A stretch of DNA of 49,139 nt from Lachnospiraceae bacterium (GCA_014804695.1 JAAUZJ010000048.1:1-49139), one strand, 5' to 3'; shown: positions 35,824 to 44,642, counted from the stretch's first letter. Notes: generated from the letters alone by a model not told the origin. Made by a program: numbers and translations.

Positions 35824-36762
35824 TTATGAAGCTGTTATAACAGTCCCACTCTTTCCTTTGACTGCATCAGCCGCCATATCCAGTGTTGTAATGAGAACGC
35901 TTCCCATCGGATTGGTTTCAAGATAAGTAATGGCTGCTTCAATTTTGGGAAGCATGGTGCCTTCTTCAAATTCTCCATTAGAAATGAGTTCTTTGGCTTC
36001 TGCGACATTCATATGTTCTATCGGCGTCTGGTTTTCTTTGCCGAAGTTGCGGTATACGAAAGGAACACTGGTAAAAATGATCAATTCATCTACTTTTAAA
36101 TCACTTGCCAGCTTTCCGGCGATTGAATCTTTTTCAATAACAGCGGAAGCTCCTTTTAATACGTGGTTCTGTTCAATAACCGGAATTCCGCCGCCGCCGC
36201 AGGCAATAACGACATGACCGGCATCTGCAAGCAGACGTATGGAATCAATTTCCACAATGCTGATCGGCTTGGGTGCTGCTACAACACGACGGAAGCCTTT
36301 GCCGGGTTCTTCTTTGACATAATTACCCTTCTTGGTTTCTATTTCAGCATCTTCGGCGGACATATATCTGCCAATTACCTTAGTAGGCTCATAAAATGCT
36401 TCATCATAAGGATCTACCGTAACCTGCGTCAGTATGGTGCTTACCGTTTTGGAAATGCCGCGGTTAAGCAGTTCGGTACGCAGTGCATTCTGTATATCAT
36501 AACCGACATATCCCTGACTCATAGCCGAGCACACACACATAGGAGCCGGCGTGTAATCAATATATACGCGGCGAAGCTCGGTCATAGCCTTATGAATCAT
36601 GCTGACCTGTGGACCGTTACTGTGTGTGATTGTTAATTGGTAATCTGCTTCTACTAAATTAGCAAGCGCTTTTGCTGTTTTTTTAACAGCATCCCACTGT
36701 TCTAAAGTGGTATATCCCAATGCTTCGTGCCCAAGGGACACGACAACCTTCTTTTTGCTCAT
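35824..36762 (-). CDS. arcC: Carbamate kinase
   Basis: Transfers phosphate from carbamoyl phosphate to ADP, yielding ATP, carbon dioxide and ammonia; the last step of arginine or agmatine fermentation, and also used in purine and allantoin breakdown. The 312-residue product has THSNGPQV, the purine-site segment ACGGGGIPV and the AMSQGYVGYDIQNAL stretch conserved in the family. No arcA or arcB lies nearby. The ATG at 36762 is preferred: AGAAAGG is 10 bases upstream, but only one base upstream of an alternative ATG at 36771. The leader contains palindromic element copy C. Confidence 0.93.
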   Translation of the reverse strand: MSKKKVVVSLGHEALGYTTLEQWDAVKKTAKALANLVEADYQLTITHSNGPQVSMIHKAMTELRRVYIDYTPAPMCVCSAMSQGYVGYDIQNALRTELLNRGISKTVSTILTQVTVDPYDEAFYEPTKVIGRYMSAEDAEIETKKGNYVKEEPGKGFRRVVAAPKPISIVEIDSIRLLADAGHVVIACGGGGIPVIEQNHVLKGASAVIEKDSIAGKLASDLKVDELIIFTSVPFVYRNFGKENQTPIEHMNVAEAKELISNGEFEEGTMLPKIEAAITYLETNPMGSVLITTLDMAADAVKGKSGTVITAS

Positions 36763-36785
36763 AAAAACCATGCCTTTCTCTCAAA

Positions 36786-36902
36786 GTGCGAGAAATTTAT
36801 TTTTCACACTAACCACCATGCTTTGCCCAAAATCTGCGATGTTTGGGCAGCTCTAAAAGAGCTTTAGCACCAAACTCGCGGGTGAAAATTTTATTTTCAC
36901 CC
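36786..36902 (-). repeat. Dispersed palindromic leader element, copy C, with alternative stems
   Basis: Read on the minus strand: the palindrome GGGTGAAAAT-AAA-ATTTTCACCC (36902-36880); GCGAGTTTG (36879-36871); an internal AAAGCTC/GAGCT hairpin; CCAAACATCGC (36846-36836), able to pair with GCGAGTTTG; then TTTGGGCA (36831-36824), able to pair instead with TGCCCAAA (36849-36842); and a second, worn palindrome (36810-36786). The CCCAAA segment can thus take part in one of two exclusive stems. Confidence 0.7.
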
Positions 36903-36903
36903 T

Positions 36904-36932
36904 ATTATAGCAAAAATAAAATGCTTTGTATA
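36904..36932 (-). promoter_or_regulatory. Promoter of arcC
   Basis: On the minus strand TATACA (36932-36927) and a consensus TATAAT (36909-36904) are 17 bases apart. The predicted transcript start falls inside the first palindrome of element C. Confidence 0.55.
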
Positions 36933-37000
36933 TAATAAAGTTGTCTATTTTAAGTATATAAAATATAGTCATTTTTTTGTTGAATATTACCAAATGCAGG

Positions 37001-37029
37001 TTGACAGTTGCAATTTCAATTAGTAATAT
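37001..37029 (+). promoter_or_regulatory. Promoter of the GGDEF-EAL gene
   Basis: A consensus TTGACA (37001-37006) and TAATAT (37024-37029) are 17 bases apart. The start codon lies 75 bases downstream. Confidence 0.6.
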
Positions 37030-37103
37030 TAATATATGGGGTTAATATGTACAATACGTAATTTAGCATATATGTTGACAGAATACAGAATGGGGTGATT
37101 GCA

Positions 37104-38783
37104 ATGGGAAGTTCTGACAAACTTAATAACATGTCTATTGATCAGATTAAATCAATTATGGATATTCTGCAGAAAGCGTCAGACGCCTATTTGTATATAC
37201 TTGATTTGACATCTAATGTATATATGATTCCGGAGAAGCTGACGAAGCGTGTGGCGTTAGATTCTACGAGAATTGAAAACTGCATGGATAAGCTGAGAAA
37301 GGTCATACATCCTTCTGATTGGAATAAATTAGAGCAGGATATTAAAAGATGCGTTTCCGGGGAGCAGGAGCTGCATGATTTGGAATATCGCTGGCTGGAT
37401 AGGCATAATCGTGTAATGTGGATAAGCTGTAAAGGAACAGTGGTAACAGATGCTGAGGGACATCGTCTGCTTATTGGCAAGGTTAATGAGCTTGGGAGAA
37501 AAGCCAAGGCGGATAATATTACTGGCCTGCGCAGGGAAACTCGCTTCAGACTGGATGTTGAGTCACTGCTTAGGGATAATCCGGAATCGATTCGTTATTG
37601 TATGCGTATAGGTATAGATAATTTTAAGGAAATCAATGAAAAAGACGGATCTGAGGCCGGAGATGAGGTATTGTGGGAATTGTCAAAGTGCATTACCGAT
37701 GTTGTTTCGGACAATGTTGACGTTTACCGCTTAGTGGCGGACGAGTTTATGATCATGGATACGGTTTCTGCGCCATATAAGGATCCTAAGGATATTTACA
37801 AGCAGATTAAGAACAAAGTTAAGAAACTTGTAAAGGAGAAGGAATACAGCAAATTCTTTACAATTTCGGCAGGTATCATGGATAAGGATTTTGCCGGTAA
37901 AAGCAGTAATGATATTATGATGCTATCAGAGTTTGCATTGAATGAGGCCAAGCGAAACGGTAAAAACCAGATGGCGCTTTTTGTTCAGGAGGATTATGAC
38001 GGATATTTGAGGCAGCTAGATATCCGTAAGGAACTGAGAAGAGATATCTCTAACCAGTTTCGTGGATTTCAGGTATATTACCAGCCCATTGTGGATGCGC
38101 AGACTCATCAGTTGATTGGGGCCGAGGCATTGCTTAGGTGGAATAGTGATAAATACGGCAATGTTTCTCCGGTGGTAATGGTTCCGATCATGGAGGAAAG
38201 TGGTCTTATTATTCCGGTAGGGCGGTATGTTTTGTGGGAAGCTGCTAAAAAATGTAAGGAATGGCAGGCAATCATGCCTAATTTCCATGTACATGTAAAT
38301 CTCTCATATGTGCAGGTGCATAAGGGCGATTTAATGAATGATGTGAATGAGTGTATTGAGGAGGTAGGAATTTCTCCCACCAGTCTGGTTTTGGAATTGA
38401 CTGAGAGCGGTTATATTGAGACTGATAACAGGATAAGGGAGTTGTTCCAGAATTTTAAGGAGAATGACATAAGTCTTGCCATTGATGATTTTGGGACCGG
38501 ATATTCCAATATGCGTTATCTGAAAGAAATTGAAGCAAAAACCATTAAACTTGACAGAAGCTTCGTGCTTCAGGCATTAACAAACGATTACGATTATACA
38601 ATTATCTGCCATATTATCAATATGATACATAGTGTGGGTTCTACTGTATGCATGGAGGGAATTGAGTATGATCATGAGCTTGATAAGATGAAGGGGGCCA
38701 ATCCGGACATGATTCAGGGCTTTTTGTTTGGTAAGCCGTCTTCAGCAGATGATTTTAAAGAAAAATTTCTTATAAATGGGTGA
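37104..38783 (+). CDS. PAS-GGDEF-EAL protein, probable cyclic-di-GMP phosphodiesterase
   Basis: A cytoplasmic signalling protein of 559 residues. A PAS-like sensor domain (about 10-135) precedes a GGDEF domain (about 145-295) whose active-site motif is VADEF, not GGDEF, so cyclase activity is doubtful. The EAL domain (305-555) has all metal and base residues I can check: EALLRW (E near 340), NLSYVQV, LELTES, DDFGTGYS, KLDRSF and EGIE. It should therefore degrade cyclic-di-GMP, with the GGDEF part possibly acting as a GTP sensor. GGGGTG lies 6 bases before the ATG at 37104. The gene ends inside element copy D. Confidence 0.88.
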   Translation: MGSSDKLNNMSIDQIKSIMDILQKASDAYLYILDLTSNVYMIPEKLTKRVALDSTRIENCMDKLRKVIHPSDWNKLEQDIKRCVSGEQELHDLEYRWLDRHNRVMWISCKGTVVTDAEGHRLLIGKVNELGRKAKADNITGLRRETRFRLDVESLLRDNPESIRYCMRIGIDNFKEINEKDGSEAGDEVLWELSKCITDVVSDNVDVYRLVADEFMIMDTVSAPYKDPKDIYKQIKNKVKKLVKEKEYSKFFTISAGIMDKDFAGKSSNDIMMLSEFALNEAKRNGKNQMALFVQEDYDGYLRQLDIRKELRRDISNQFRGFQVYYQPIVDAQTHQLIGAEALLRWNSDKYGNVSPVVMVPIMEESGLIIPVGRYVLWEAAKKCKEWQAIMPNFHVHVNLSYVQVHKGDLMNDVNECIEEVGISPTSLVLELTESGYIETDNRIRELFQNFKENDISLAIDDFGTGYSNMRYLKEIEAKTIKLDRSFVLQALTNDYDYTIICHIINMIHSVGSTVCMEGIEYDHELDKMKGANPDMIQGFLFGKPSSADDFKEKFLING

Positions 38784-38829
38784 AAAATAAATTTTTTGCC
38801 CAAACATCACAGATTGTGAGAAAGGCATG
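38778..38829 (+). repeat. Dispersed palindromic leader element, copy D, shortened
   Basis: GGGTGAAAAATAAATTTTTT runs directly into GCCCAAACATC and ACAGATT, as in copy C but without the GCGAGTTTG arm. A small TCACA-GAT-TGTGA stem follows. GAGAAAGGCATGGTT (38818-38832) is shared with the arcC leader. The stop codon of the GGDEF-EAL gene lies within the element. Confidence 0.6.
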
Positions 38830-38838
38830 GTTATTAAT

Positions 38839-40308
38839 ATGTTATACATAGGCATAGATTTAGGAACATCAGCAGTTAAGCTGCTTTTGATGGATGGAAA
38901 CGGTAAGATTCAGAATATTGTTTCAAAAGAATATCCCTTATATTTTCCAAATCCGGGCTGGTCGCAGCAGGAGCCTTCTGACTGGTATGAGCAGACGATG
39001 ACCGGAATTAAGGAATTGCTTGAAGGCTTTGATAAAAGCCGTGTAGCTGGAATCAGTTTTGGCGGTCAGATGCATGGCCTTGTTATTTTGGATGAGAATG
39101 ATGAGGTGATAAGACCTGCCATATTGTGGAATGATGGAAGAACCTATGAAGAATGTGATTTTCTTAACAATGTCATAGGAAAAGAGAAACTTTCCGAATA
39201 TACGGCGAATATTTCGTTTACCGGATTTACTGCGCCTAAGATTTTATGGGTAAAAAATAAAGAACCCGAGAATTTTGCAAGAATCAGTAAGATAATGCTG
39301 CCCAAGGACTATATCGCATATAAAATGACAGGGGTACATTGTACGGATGTATCGGATGCTTCGGGCATGCTTCTTTTTGATGTAAAAAACCGCTGCTGGT
39401 CCAAGGAAATGTGCGAGATTTGCGGAATCAGTGAAAAGCAGCTTGCAAAGATATATGAAAGCTATGATATGGTGGGCTGCGTACTGCCGGATGTCGCTAA
39501 GGAGTTAGGAATTCCTGAGACTGTTAAGGTAGCAGCAGGCGCGGGAGATAATGCGGCAGCAGCAGTAGGAACCGGGACCGTCGGAGATGGTATGTGTAAT
39601 ATTTCGCTTGGAACAAGTGGAACTATTTTTATATCTTCAGATAAATTCGGCGTGGATAAAAACAATGCACTTCATTCGTTTGCACATGCGGACGGACATT
39701 ATCATTTAATGGGCTGCATGTTAAGCGCGGCATCATGTAATAAGTGGTGGATGGATGAAATAATAGGAACTACGGATTATGCAGCGCAGCAGGAAGAGAT
39801 TAAAGCACTTGGAGACAATCACGTATACTTCCTGCCATATCTGATGGGTGAGCGTTCTCCGCACAACAATCCGAACGCACGTGGAACTTTTATCGGTATG
39901 ACAATGGATACTACAAGAGCCGATATGACACAGGCTGTTTTAGAAGGAGTTGCATTTGCGCTGCGTGATTCTTTTGAAGTGGCAAAATCTCTTGGAATAA
40001 AAATTGAAAGAACTAAAATCTGCGGAGGCGGCGCTAAGAGTCCTCTGTGGAAAAAGATGATAGCAAATATATTGAATGTAAAGGTCGATGTAATTGAAAG
40101 CGAGGAGGGGCCTGCTATGGGCGGGGCTATCTTAGCAGCAGTTGCCTGCGGTGAATATGCCGATGTCAAGGAAGCAGCTGATAAGATAGTAAAGGTCATT
40201 GACACTGTAGAGCCTGAACCTGCATTGGTTTCAAAATATGAGGCGCGTTATCAGCAGTTTAAGGAGATATATCCGGCTTGTAAGGCCGTTTTCGACAAAA
40301 TTAAGTAA
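38839..40308 (+). CDS. xylB: Xylulokinase-like FGGY kinase
   Basis: Phosphorylates D-xylulose, or a similar ketose, to the 5-phosphate with ATP. The 489-residue product matches the xylulokinase branch: YIGIDLGTSAVKLLL at the N-terminus, FGGQMHG for sugar binding, GAGDNAA, and CGGGAKSPLW near the C-terminal signature. The ATG at 38839 gives the standard N-terminus; an ATG at 38827 is only one base after AGAAAGG. It is 40 bases upstream of a FucI-like isomerase, so the pair probably converts an aldose to a ketose phosphate. No transporter or regulator is adjacent. Confidence 0.9.
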   Translation: MLYIGIDLGTSAVKLLLMDGNGKIQNIVSKEYPLYFPNPGWSQQEPSDWYEQTMTGIKELLEGFDKSRVAGISFGGQMHGLVILDENDEVIRPAILWNDGRTYEECDFLNNVIGKEKLSEYTANISFTGFTAPKILWVKNKEPENFARISKIMLPKDYIAYKMTGVHCTDVSDASGMLLFDVKNRCWSKEMCEICGISEKQLAKIYESYDMVGCVLPDVAKELGIPETVKVAAGAGDNAAAAVGTGTVGDGMCNISLGTSGTIFISSDKFGVDKNNALHSFAHADGHYHLMGCMLSAASCNKWWMDEIIGTTDYAAQQEEIKALGDNHVYFLPYLMGERSPHNNPNARGTFIGMTMDTTRADMTQAVLEGVAFALRDSFEVAKSLGIKIERTKICGGGAKSPLWKKMIANILNVKVDVIESEEGPAMGGAILAAVACGEYADVKEAADKIVKVIDTVEPEPALVSKYEARYQQFKEIYPACKAVFDKIK

Positions 40309-40348
40309 ATAATTCCGGTTATTCCGGATAAAAGGAGGATATAAGAAT

Positions 40349-41836
40349 ATGAACAATTTGCCTAAAGTAAAAATAGGTATCGTAGCGGTAAGCCGTGACT
40401 GTTTCCCGGCATCCTTAGCAGTTAACAGAAGAAAGGCTTTGGTGGAAGCATACGCTAAGGCATATGATGCGTCGGATATTTATGAATGTCCTGTCTGCAT
40501 TATCGAGAGTGAAACCGATATGGTAAATGCTTTGAAGGATATTAAAGAAAATGGCTGTAATGCACTTTGCGTATACCTTGGAAACTTCGGACCGGAAATT
40601 TCCGAGACATTACTTGCTAAACACTTTGAAGGACCTAAGATGTTTGTAGCTGCTGCTGAAGAATCCCAGAATGATTTGATTCAGGGACGTGGAGATGCAT
40701 ACTGCGGTATGCTTAATGCAAGCTATAATCTGGCGCTTCGTAATGTAAAAGCATATATTCCGGAATATCCTGTAGGGGATGCGGATGACTGTGCGCAGAT
40801 GATTCATGACTTTATTCCGATTGCAAGGGCTATTGTAGCAATTTCTTCACTTAAGATTATTTCATTCGGACCTAGACCGCTTAATTTCCTTGCCTGCAAT
40901 GCACCGATCAAGCAGCTCTATAATATGGGAATTGAGATTGAGGAAAATTCAGAGCTGGATTTGTTTGAAGCATTTAATAAGCATGAAGGTGATTCAAGAA
41001 TTCCCGACATTGTAAAAGATATGGAAGAAGAGTTAGGTGACGGAAATAACAAACCTGAAATTCTTCCTAAGCTGGCACAATATGAGATTACTCTTCTTGA
41101 TTGGATAGAAGAGCATAAGGGTTACAGGGAATATGTGGCAATTGCAGGAAAGTGCTGGCCGGCATTCCAGACACAGTTTGGATTTGTTCCATGTTATGTA
41201 AACAGCAGATTGGCAGGAAGAGGCATTCCGGTATCCTGTGAGGTTGATATTTACGGATGTCTTAGCGAGTTTATTGGTGAAGCAGTCAGTGATGATATTG
41301 TTACACTGTTGGATATCAATAATTCCGTGCCGAAGGATATGTACAAGGAATCAATTGAAAATAAATTTGATTATAAACATACGGATACATTTATGGGCTT
41401 CCACTGCGGAAATACCTGCTCTAAGAAGTTGTCCAAACACAGTATGGAATATCAGATGATAATGGCAAGAAGTCTTCCGGAAGAAGTAACACAGGGTACC
41501 TTGGAAGGCGATATTATTCCCGGTAATATTACATTCTATCGTCTGCAAAGTACGGCGGACAACATTCTTCGCGCATATGTGGCAGAGGGAGAGGTTCTTC
41601 CGGTTGCAACCAAATCTTTTGGCGGCATAGGCGTATTCGCTATTCCCGAGATGGGAAGATTTTACCGCCATGTGCTTATAGAGAAAAATTATCCTCATCA
41701 TGGAGCGGTTGCTTTTGGACATTATGGAAAAGAGCTGTTTGAAGTATTTAAGTACATAGGTGTGGATGTAAGCGAGATTGGATATAATCAGCCGAAGAAT
41801 ATTCCATATCCTACGGAAAATCCTTTTGTAAGATAG
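40349..41836 (+). CDS. L-fucose/L-arabinose isomerase family protein
   Basis: A 495-residue protein of the FucI/AraA-like superfamily, which converts aldoses and ketoses with a divalent metal. Features seen are the N-terminal segment KIGIVAVSRDCFPASLA, the middle FGPRPLNF with nearby acidic residues, the CEVDIYGCLSEF segment with a metal-binding type Glu and Asp, and GFHCGNTC with His. True FucI proteins are near 590 residues, so this is a shorter, distinct branch. AAAGGAGG is placed correctly before the ATG. Paired with xylulokinase, the product ketose is likely a pentulose, but the natural substrate is not known. Confidence 0.82.
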   Translation: MNNLPKVKIGIVAVSRDCFPASLAVNRRKALVEAYAKAYDASDIYECPVCIIESETDMVNALKDIKENGCNALCVYLGNFGPEISETLLAKHFEGPKMFVAAAEESQNDLIQGRGDAYCGMLNASYNLALRNVKAYIPEYPVGDADDCAQMIHDFIPIARAIVAISSLKIISFGPRPLNFLACNAPIKQLYNMGIEIEENSELDLFEAFNKHEGDSRIPDIVKDMEEELGDGNNKPEILPKLAQYEITLLDWIEEHKGYREYVAIAGKCWPAFQTQFGFVPCYVNSRLAGRGIPVSCEVDIYGCLSEFIGEAVSDDIVTLLDINNSVPKDMYKESIENKFDYKHTDTFMGFHCGNTCSKKLSKHSMEYQMIMARSLPEEVTQGTLEGDIIPGNITFYRLQSTADNILRAYVAEGEVLPVATKSFGGIGVFAIPEMGRFYRHVLIEKNYPHHGAVAFGHYGKELFEVFKYIGVDVSEIGYNQPKNIPYPTENPFVR

Positions 41837-41867
41837 GCGTCACGACGGACTTTATTATAATATAAAA

Positions 41868-41904
41868 AAGGGTTATTGCATCAGAAGTTGGTGCAATAAC
41901 CCTT
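41868..41904. terminator. Bidirectional terminator
   Basis: AAGGGTTATTGCA (41868-41880) pairs with TGCAATAACCCTT (41892-41904) along 13 bases, flanked by A-rich and T-rich runs. It separates the isomerase gene from the converging FliD-like gene. Confidence 0.9.
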
Positions 41905-41926
41905 ATTATATTTAATAAAATATTTT

Positions 41927-42640
41927 CTATAAAATGCTGTTTATCATAGATGATGTATCAGGTGTTGAATACTTTCCTGTGCTTAAATAAGTACTCGCTA
42001 ATGATGAACCATTATTCGAGTATCTGTAAATTGTGCTTGCTCTGGAAGATACCTGGTCAGCATAAGAATTATTACCTTTAAAGAGCGTCTTGAGAGTAGA
42101 CATATCTGCTTTCTTAAAGGTGTCTTCATTAATAGACAATGTACGATCCGAATTCATGGTAATACCTGCTTTAACAAGCATCTTATAATTAGCGTAAGTA
42201 TAATTATTCAGTATATTCGCCTGTGAATTTACTGAATCTACGCTGCTGTTTGAAGAACTCTTGATCATTGAATTGTAGTCTTTTACGAAAGTGGATACAC
42301 TATCATAAATTTTATCAATGTTATCTTCCTTATAATCCAGACTGGTTAAAGCGGATGCACTCTTATTAAGTGTGCTTGCTGCAGACGCTGTTGCAGTATC
42401 TTTGCCGGCTTTATTCTTAGATGAAGTTTTAGAGCTGTCTGAATCTTCATCTAAACTGGCTTTTTGCTTTGCATAATATTGTTTTAACATTTTGCCGTAG
42501 GTTCCGTTCTTGATGGAAGCGTAATCACTTAAAAGTGAAGACGAACCTAAAAGCGAATTTGCAGATGATGATGCGCCGCCAAGCAAGTTTGAATATACAT
42601 CTCCAAGACCGGCGGTTAAACCCGAAAGACTAATTGCCAT
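41927..42640 (-). CDS. Small FliD-like C-terminal protein of unknown role
   Basis: A 237-residue Ser/Asn/Lys-rich protein without signal peptide. Its last 110 residues (VKDYNSMIKS, AGITMNSDRTLSINED, then LKTLFKGNNSY) follow the pattern of the C-terminal domain of FliD, the flagellar filament cap, where a GIT-x-DGTLS-x-D segment precedes an LF-G segment. Complete FliD proteins exceed 400 residues and no flagellar gene is nearby. AAAGGAGTG lies 7 bases upstream of the ATG at 42640; an upstream start at 42685 has no site. It may be a secreted filament-like protein or a degenerated flagellar gene. Function unassigned. Confidence 0.65.
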   Translation of the reverse strand: MAISLSGLTAGLGDVYSNLLGGASSSANSLLGSSSLLSDYASIKNGTYGKMLKQYYAKQKASLDEDSDSSKTSSKNKAGKDTATASAASTLNKSASALTSLDYKEDNIDKIYDSVSTFVKDYNSMIKSSSNSSVDSVNSQANILNNYTYANYKMLVKAGITMNSDRTLSINEDTFKKADMSTLKTLFKGNNSYADQVSSRASTIYRYSNNGSSLASTYLSTGKYSTPDTSSMINSIL

Positions 42641-42775
42641 AATTATCACTCCTTTGATTAATTTATGTATTGACATCCTTGTCATGTTTATTTATTTATA
42701 CTTATATATATTATCTCGGATTTTATATCAATTTGTAAAGAGGTAAACGGAAATTTTTTCATTTTTTTTAAAATT

Positions 42776-43825
42776 TTAGTCCAGCTTAAGGTCATTTTCC
42801 TTGATCCAACCGATTTTGCGAAGCAGATTACCCAAAAGCAGGCTGATAATGGCCGGGAGTATGAAGCTGACTAAAATAAGTCCTGCCCAGTCAAAAGCGG
42901 TAATTGCGGTCTTGCTTCCCGCGGCGATGTCATTCAACCAACCGGTGTATACCCCTATCTGTCCTACAAATCCGCAGGTGCCCATGCCTGAAGAAACCGG
43001 GGTTCCATTCATCTGAAGTTTGAATATACAGGTAGCGACCGGTCCTGTTATGGCGGAAGCAACAATTGGCGGAATCCAGATTTTCGGATTTTTAACAATA
43101 TTACCCATTTGTAGCATGGATGTTCCGATTCCCTGGGAAACCAATCCGCCCCATTTGTTTTCCTTAAAGCTCATTACTGCAAATCCCACCATATTGGCAC
43201 AGCAGCCCGCAACCGCAGCGCCGCCGGCAAGACCGGTGAGCGAGAGCGCAGCGCAGATTGCGGCTGAAGAGATCGGAAGAGTAAGCGCAATTCCAACCAC
43301 GACCGAAACCAAGATACCCATTAAGAAGGGCTGCAAATCTGTAGCCCACATTATAAGCTCACCTACATAGCTTGCAGCAGTACCGATCATGGGCGCAAGC
43401 AGTGATGAAAGCGCAACACCGGTGAAAATAGTTACAAACGGAGTGACAAGTATGTCAATTTTGGTTTCTTTGGAAACCAGCTTACCGAACTCAGCAGCAA
43501 GAATGGCAATGATCAGAACCGCAAGCGGACCGCCGGCCCCGCCCAGTTCATTGGCAGCTCCGCCTACCGCCACTAATGAAAAAAGAACCAGTGGGGGCGC
43601 CTGAAGTGAAAAACCTATCGAAATCGCCATAGCAGGTCCGGCTACGGCAGTCGCATAGTTACCTATAGTAACCAGATATTCTATGTTAAGCTGCTGACCT
43701 AGCGTCTTTATAATGGTACCGATCAAAAGTGAACAAAAAAGCCCCTGAGCCATCGCTCCCAGACAGTCCACGCCATATCTTTTTAGGGAAAATATAATGT
43801 TTTTACGTTTTAAAAACTCTTTCAT
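42776..43825 (-). CDS. PTS EIIC_2-type membrane protein
   Basis: A 349-residue protein with about nine membrane helices, rich in Gly, Ala and Ile. It resembles the PTS_EIIC_2 family: KRYGVDCLGAMAQGLF and FCSLLIGTIIKTLG at the N-terminus, GGAANELGGAGGPLAVL in the middle, and GMGTCGFVGQIGVYTGW near the C-terminus. No EIIA, EIIB or HPr-like partner is adjacent, so phosphotransfer is unproven; members may transport sugars or other solutes alone. The ATG at 43825 gives a normal N-terminus with AGAAAGG upstream at a spacing of about 12 bases. An operator-like repeat overlaps its -35 box. Confidence 0.75.
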   Translation of the reverse strand: MKEFLKRKNIIFSLKRYGVDCLGAMAQGLFCSLLIGTIIKTLGQQLNIEYLVTIGNYATAVAGPAMAISIGFSLQAPPLVLFSLVAVGGAANELGGAGGPLAVLIIAILAAEFGKLVSKETKIDILVTPFVTIFTGVALSSLLAPMIGTAASYVGELIMWATDLQPFLMGILVSVVVGIALTLPISSAAICAALSLTGLAGGAAVAGCCANMVGFAVMSFKENKWGGLVSQGIGTSMLQMGNIVKNPKIWIPPIVASAITGPVATCIFKLQMNGTPVSSGMGTCGFVGQIGVYTGWLNDIAAGSKTAITAFDWAGLILVSFILPAIISLLLGNLLRKIGWIKENDLKLD

Positions 43826-43878
43826 AGTATAAAGTATCCTTTCTAATAATAACATTTAAATGTTTTGCTATGACAACT

Positions 43879-43898
43879 GTCTTGTCAGGTGTCAAGAC
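43879..43898 (-). promoter_or_regulatory. Operator-like inverted repeat over the -35 box
   Basis: GTCTTG (43879-43884) and CAAGAC (43893-43898) are perfect inverted arms 8 bases apart. On the minus strand the right arm includes a consensus TTGACA. The -10 partner is weak (CATAGC at 17 bases), which suggests activator or repressor control of the EIIC_2 gene. Apart from this, the rest of the 43826-44156 gap shows only the candidate promoter at 44018. Confidence 0.4.
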
Positions 43899-44017
43899 TA
43901 TTGTAAAGCAATCCGTAATAATGTCAAGTATAAAAAACTTTTGGAAATAGTTTTGGGAGATGATTGCGTTAGTGTAAAATTTTTATTGGCAAAAGTACCT
44001 CTTTGACTGTTTATTGC

Positions 44018-44046
44018 TTGCGAAGTTGGACAAAGTAGGTCATAAT
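44018..44046 (+). promoter_or_regulatory. Candidate promoter for the 161-residue membrane protein gene
   Basis: TTGCGA (44018-44023) and CATAAT (44041-44046) are 17 bases apart. The leader of about 105 bases to the ATG at 44157 is purine-rich and holds no strong stem. Confidence 0.4.
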
Positions 44047-44156
44047 AAAGAAAGAGAAATGAAGAGAGTGTATATAGTTATTAGAAGAGAATAGTTACAA
44101 AAGTAAAGGGTAATAAAGGAATATACTATTAAAATCAGAAAGGTTGGATTAAAAAT

Positions 44157-44642
44157 ATGAAAAAGGCAAAAAATGAATTGTTAGAATTTCTTGGCGGATT
44201 GGCAATGCTTGTTGTGGGGCTGTATATTCTTTCGCAGAAAGTAATGGTGTACTCCTCGTTTTTTGGCTATGGTTGGAGGTTAGGCGGTTTTAGTGTGAGA
44301 AGCGGAATGATTATGATACCGTTTATTATTGGAATTGTATGGATGTTTGCGTCGGGAGGCAGTTTTTTATCTAAGGTATTTACAGGTTTGGGCGTGCTTA
44401 TAATCATAGTAAGCCTGATTCTGTCCACAAATATTTCGCTTGTACATATGTCATTGTATGAATGGGTTATTATTCTTATATTGATTTTCGGCGGAGTAGG
44501 CCTGCTTGCGAAGATTCTGCTTGCTAACCCGAAACAATTTGCGGATGAGGATTCAGATAGTGTTAGTGTTAGAGAACTGGAAGAGCGTCGCAAAATACTG
44601 GAAGTTGAACGTGAAATAGAGCAGATAAAAAGAGGAAAATAA
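44157..44642 (+). CDS. Small four-helix membrane protein with coiled-coil tail
   Basis: A 161-residue protein. Hydrophobic segments near 10-30, 48-66, 72-90 and 102-120 suggest four membrane helices. Residues about 130-161 are highly charged (RELEERRKILEVEREIEQIKR) and should form a cytoplasmic coiled coil that may bind a partner or self-associate. AGAAAGG precedes the ATG. I do not recognise the family. It lies 63 bases before the CE4 deacetylase gene on the same strand and may be part of that unit. Confidence 0.65.
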   Translation: MKKAKNELLEFLGGLAMLVVGLYILSQKVMVYSSFFGYGWRLGGFSVRSGMIMIPFIIGIVWMFASGGSFLSKVFTGLGVLIIIVSLILSTNISLVHMSLYEWVIILILIFGGVGLLAKILLANPKQFADEDSDSVSVRELEERRKILEVEREIEQIKRGK

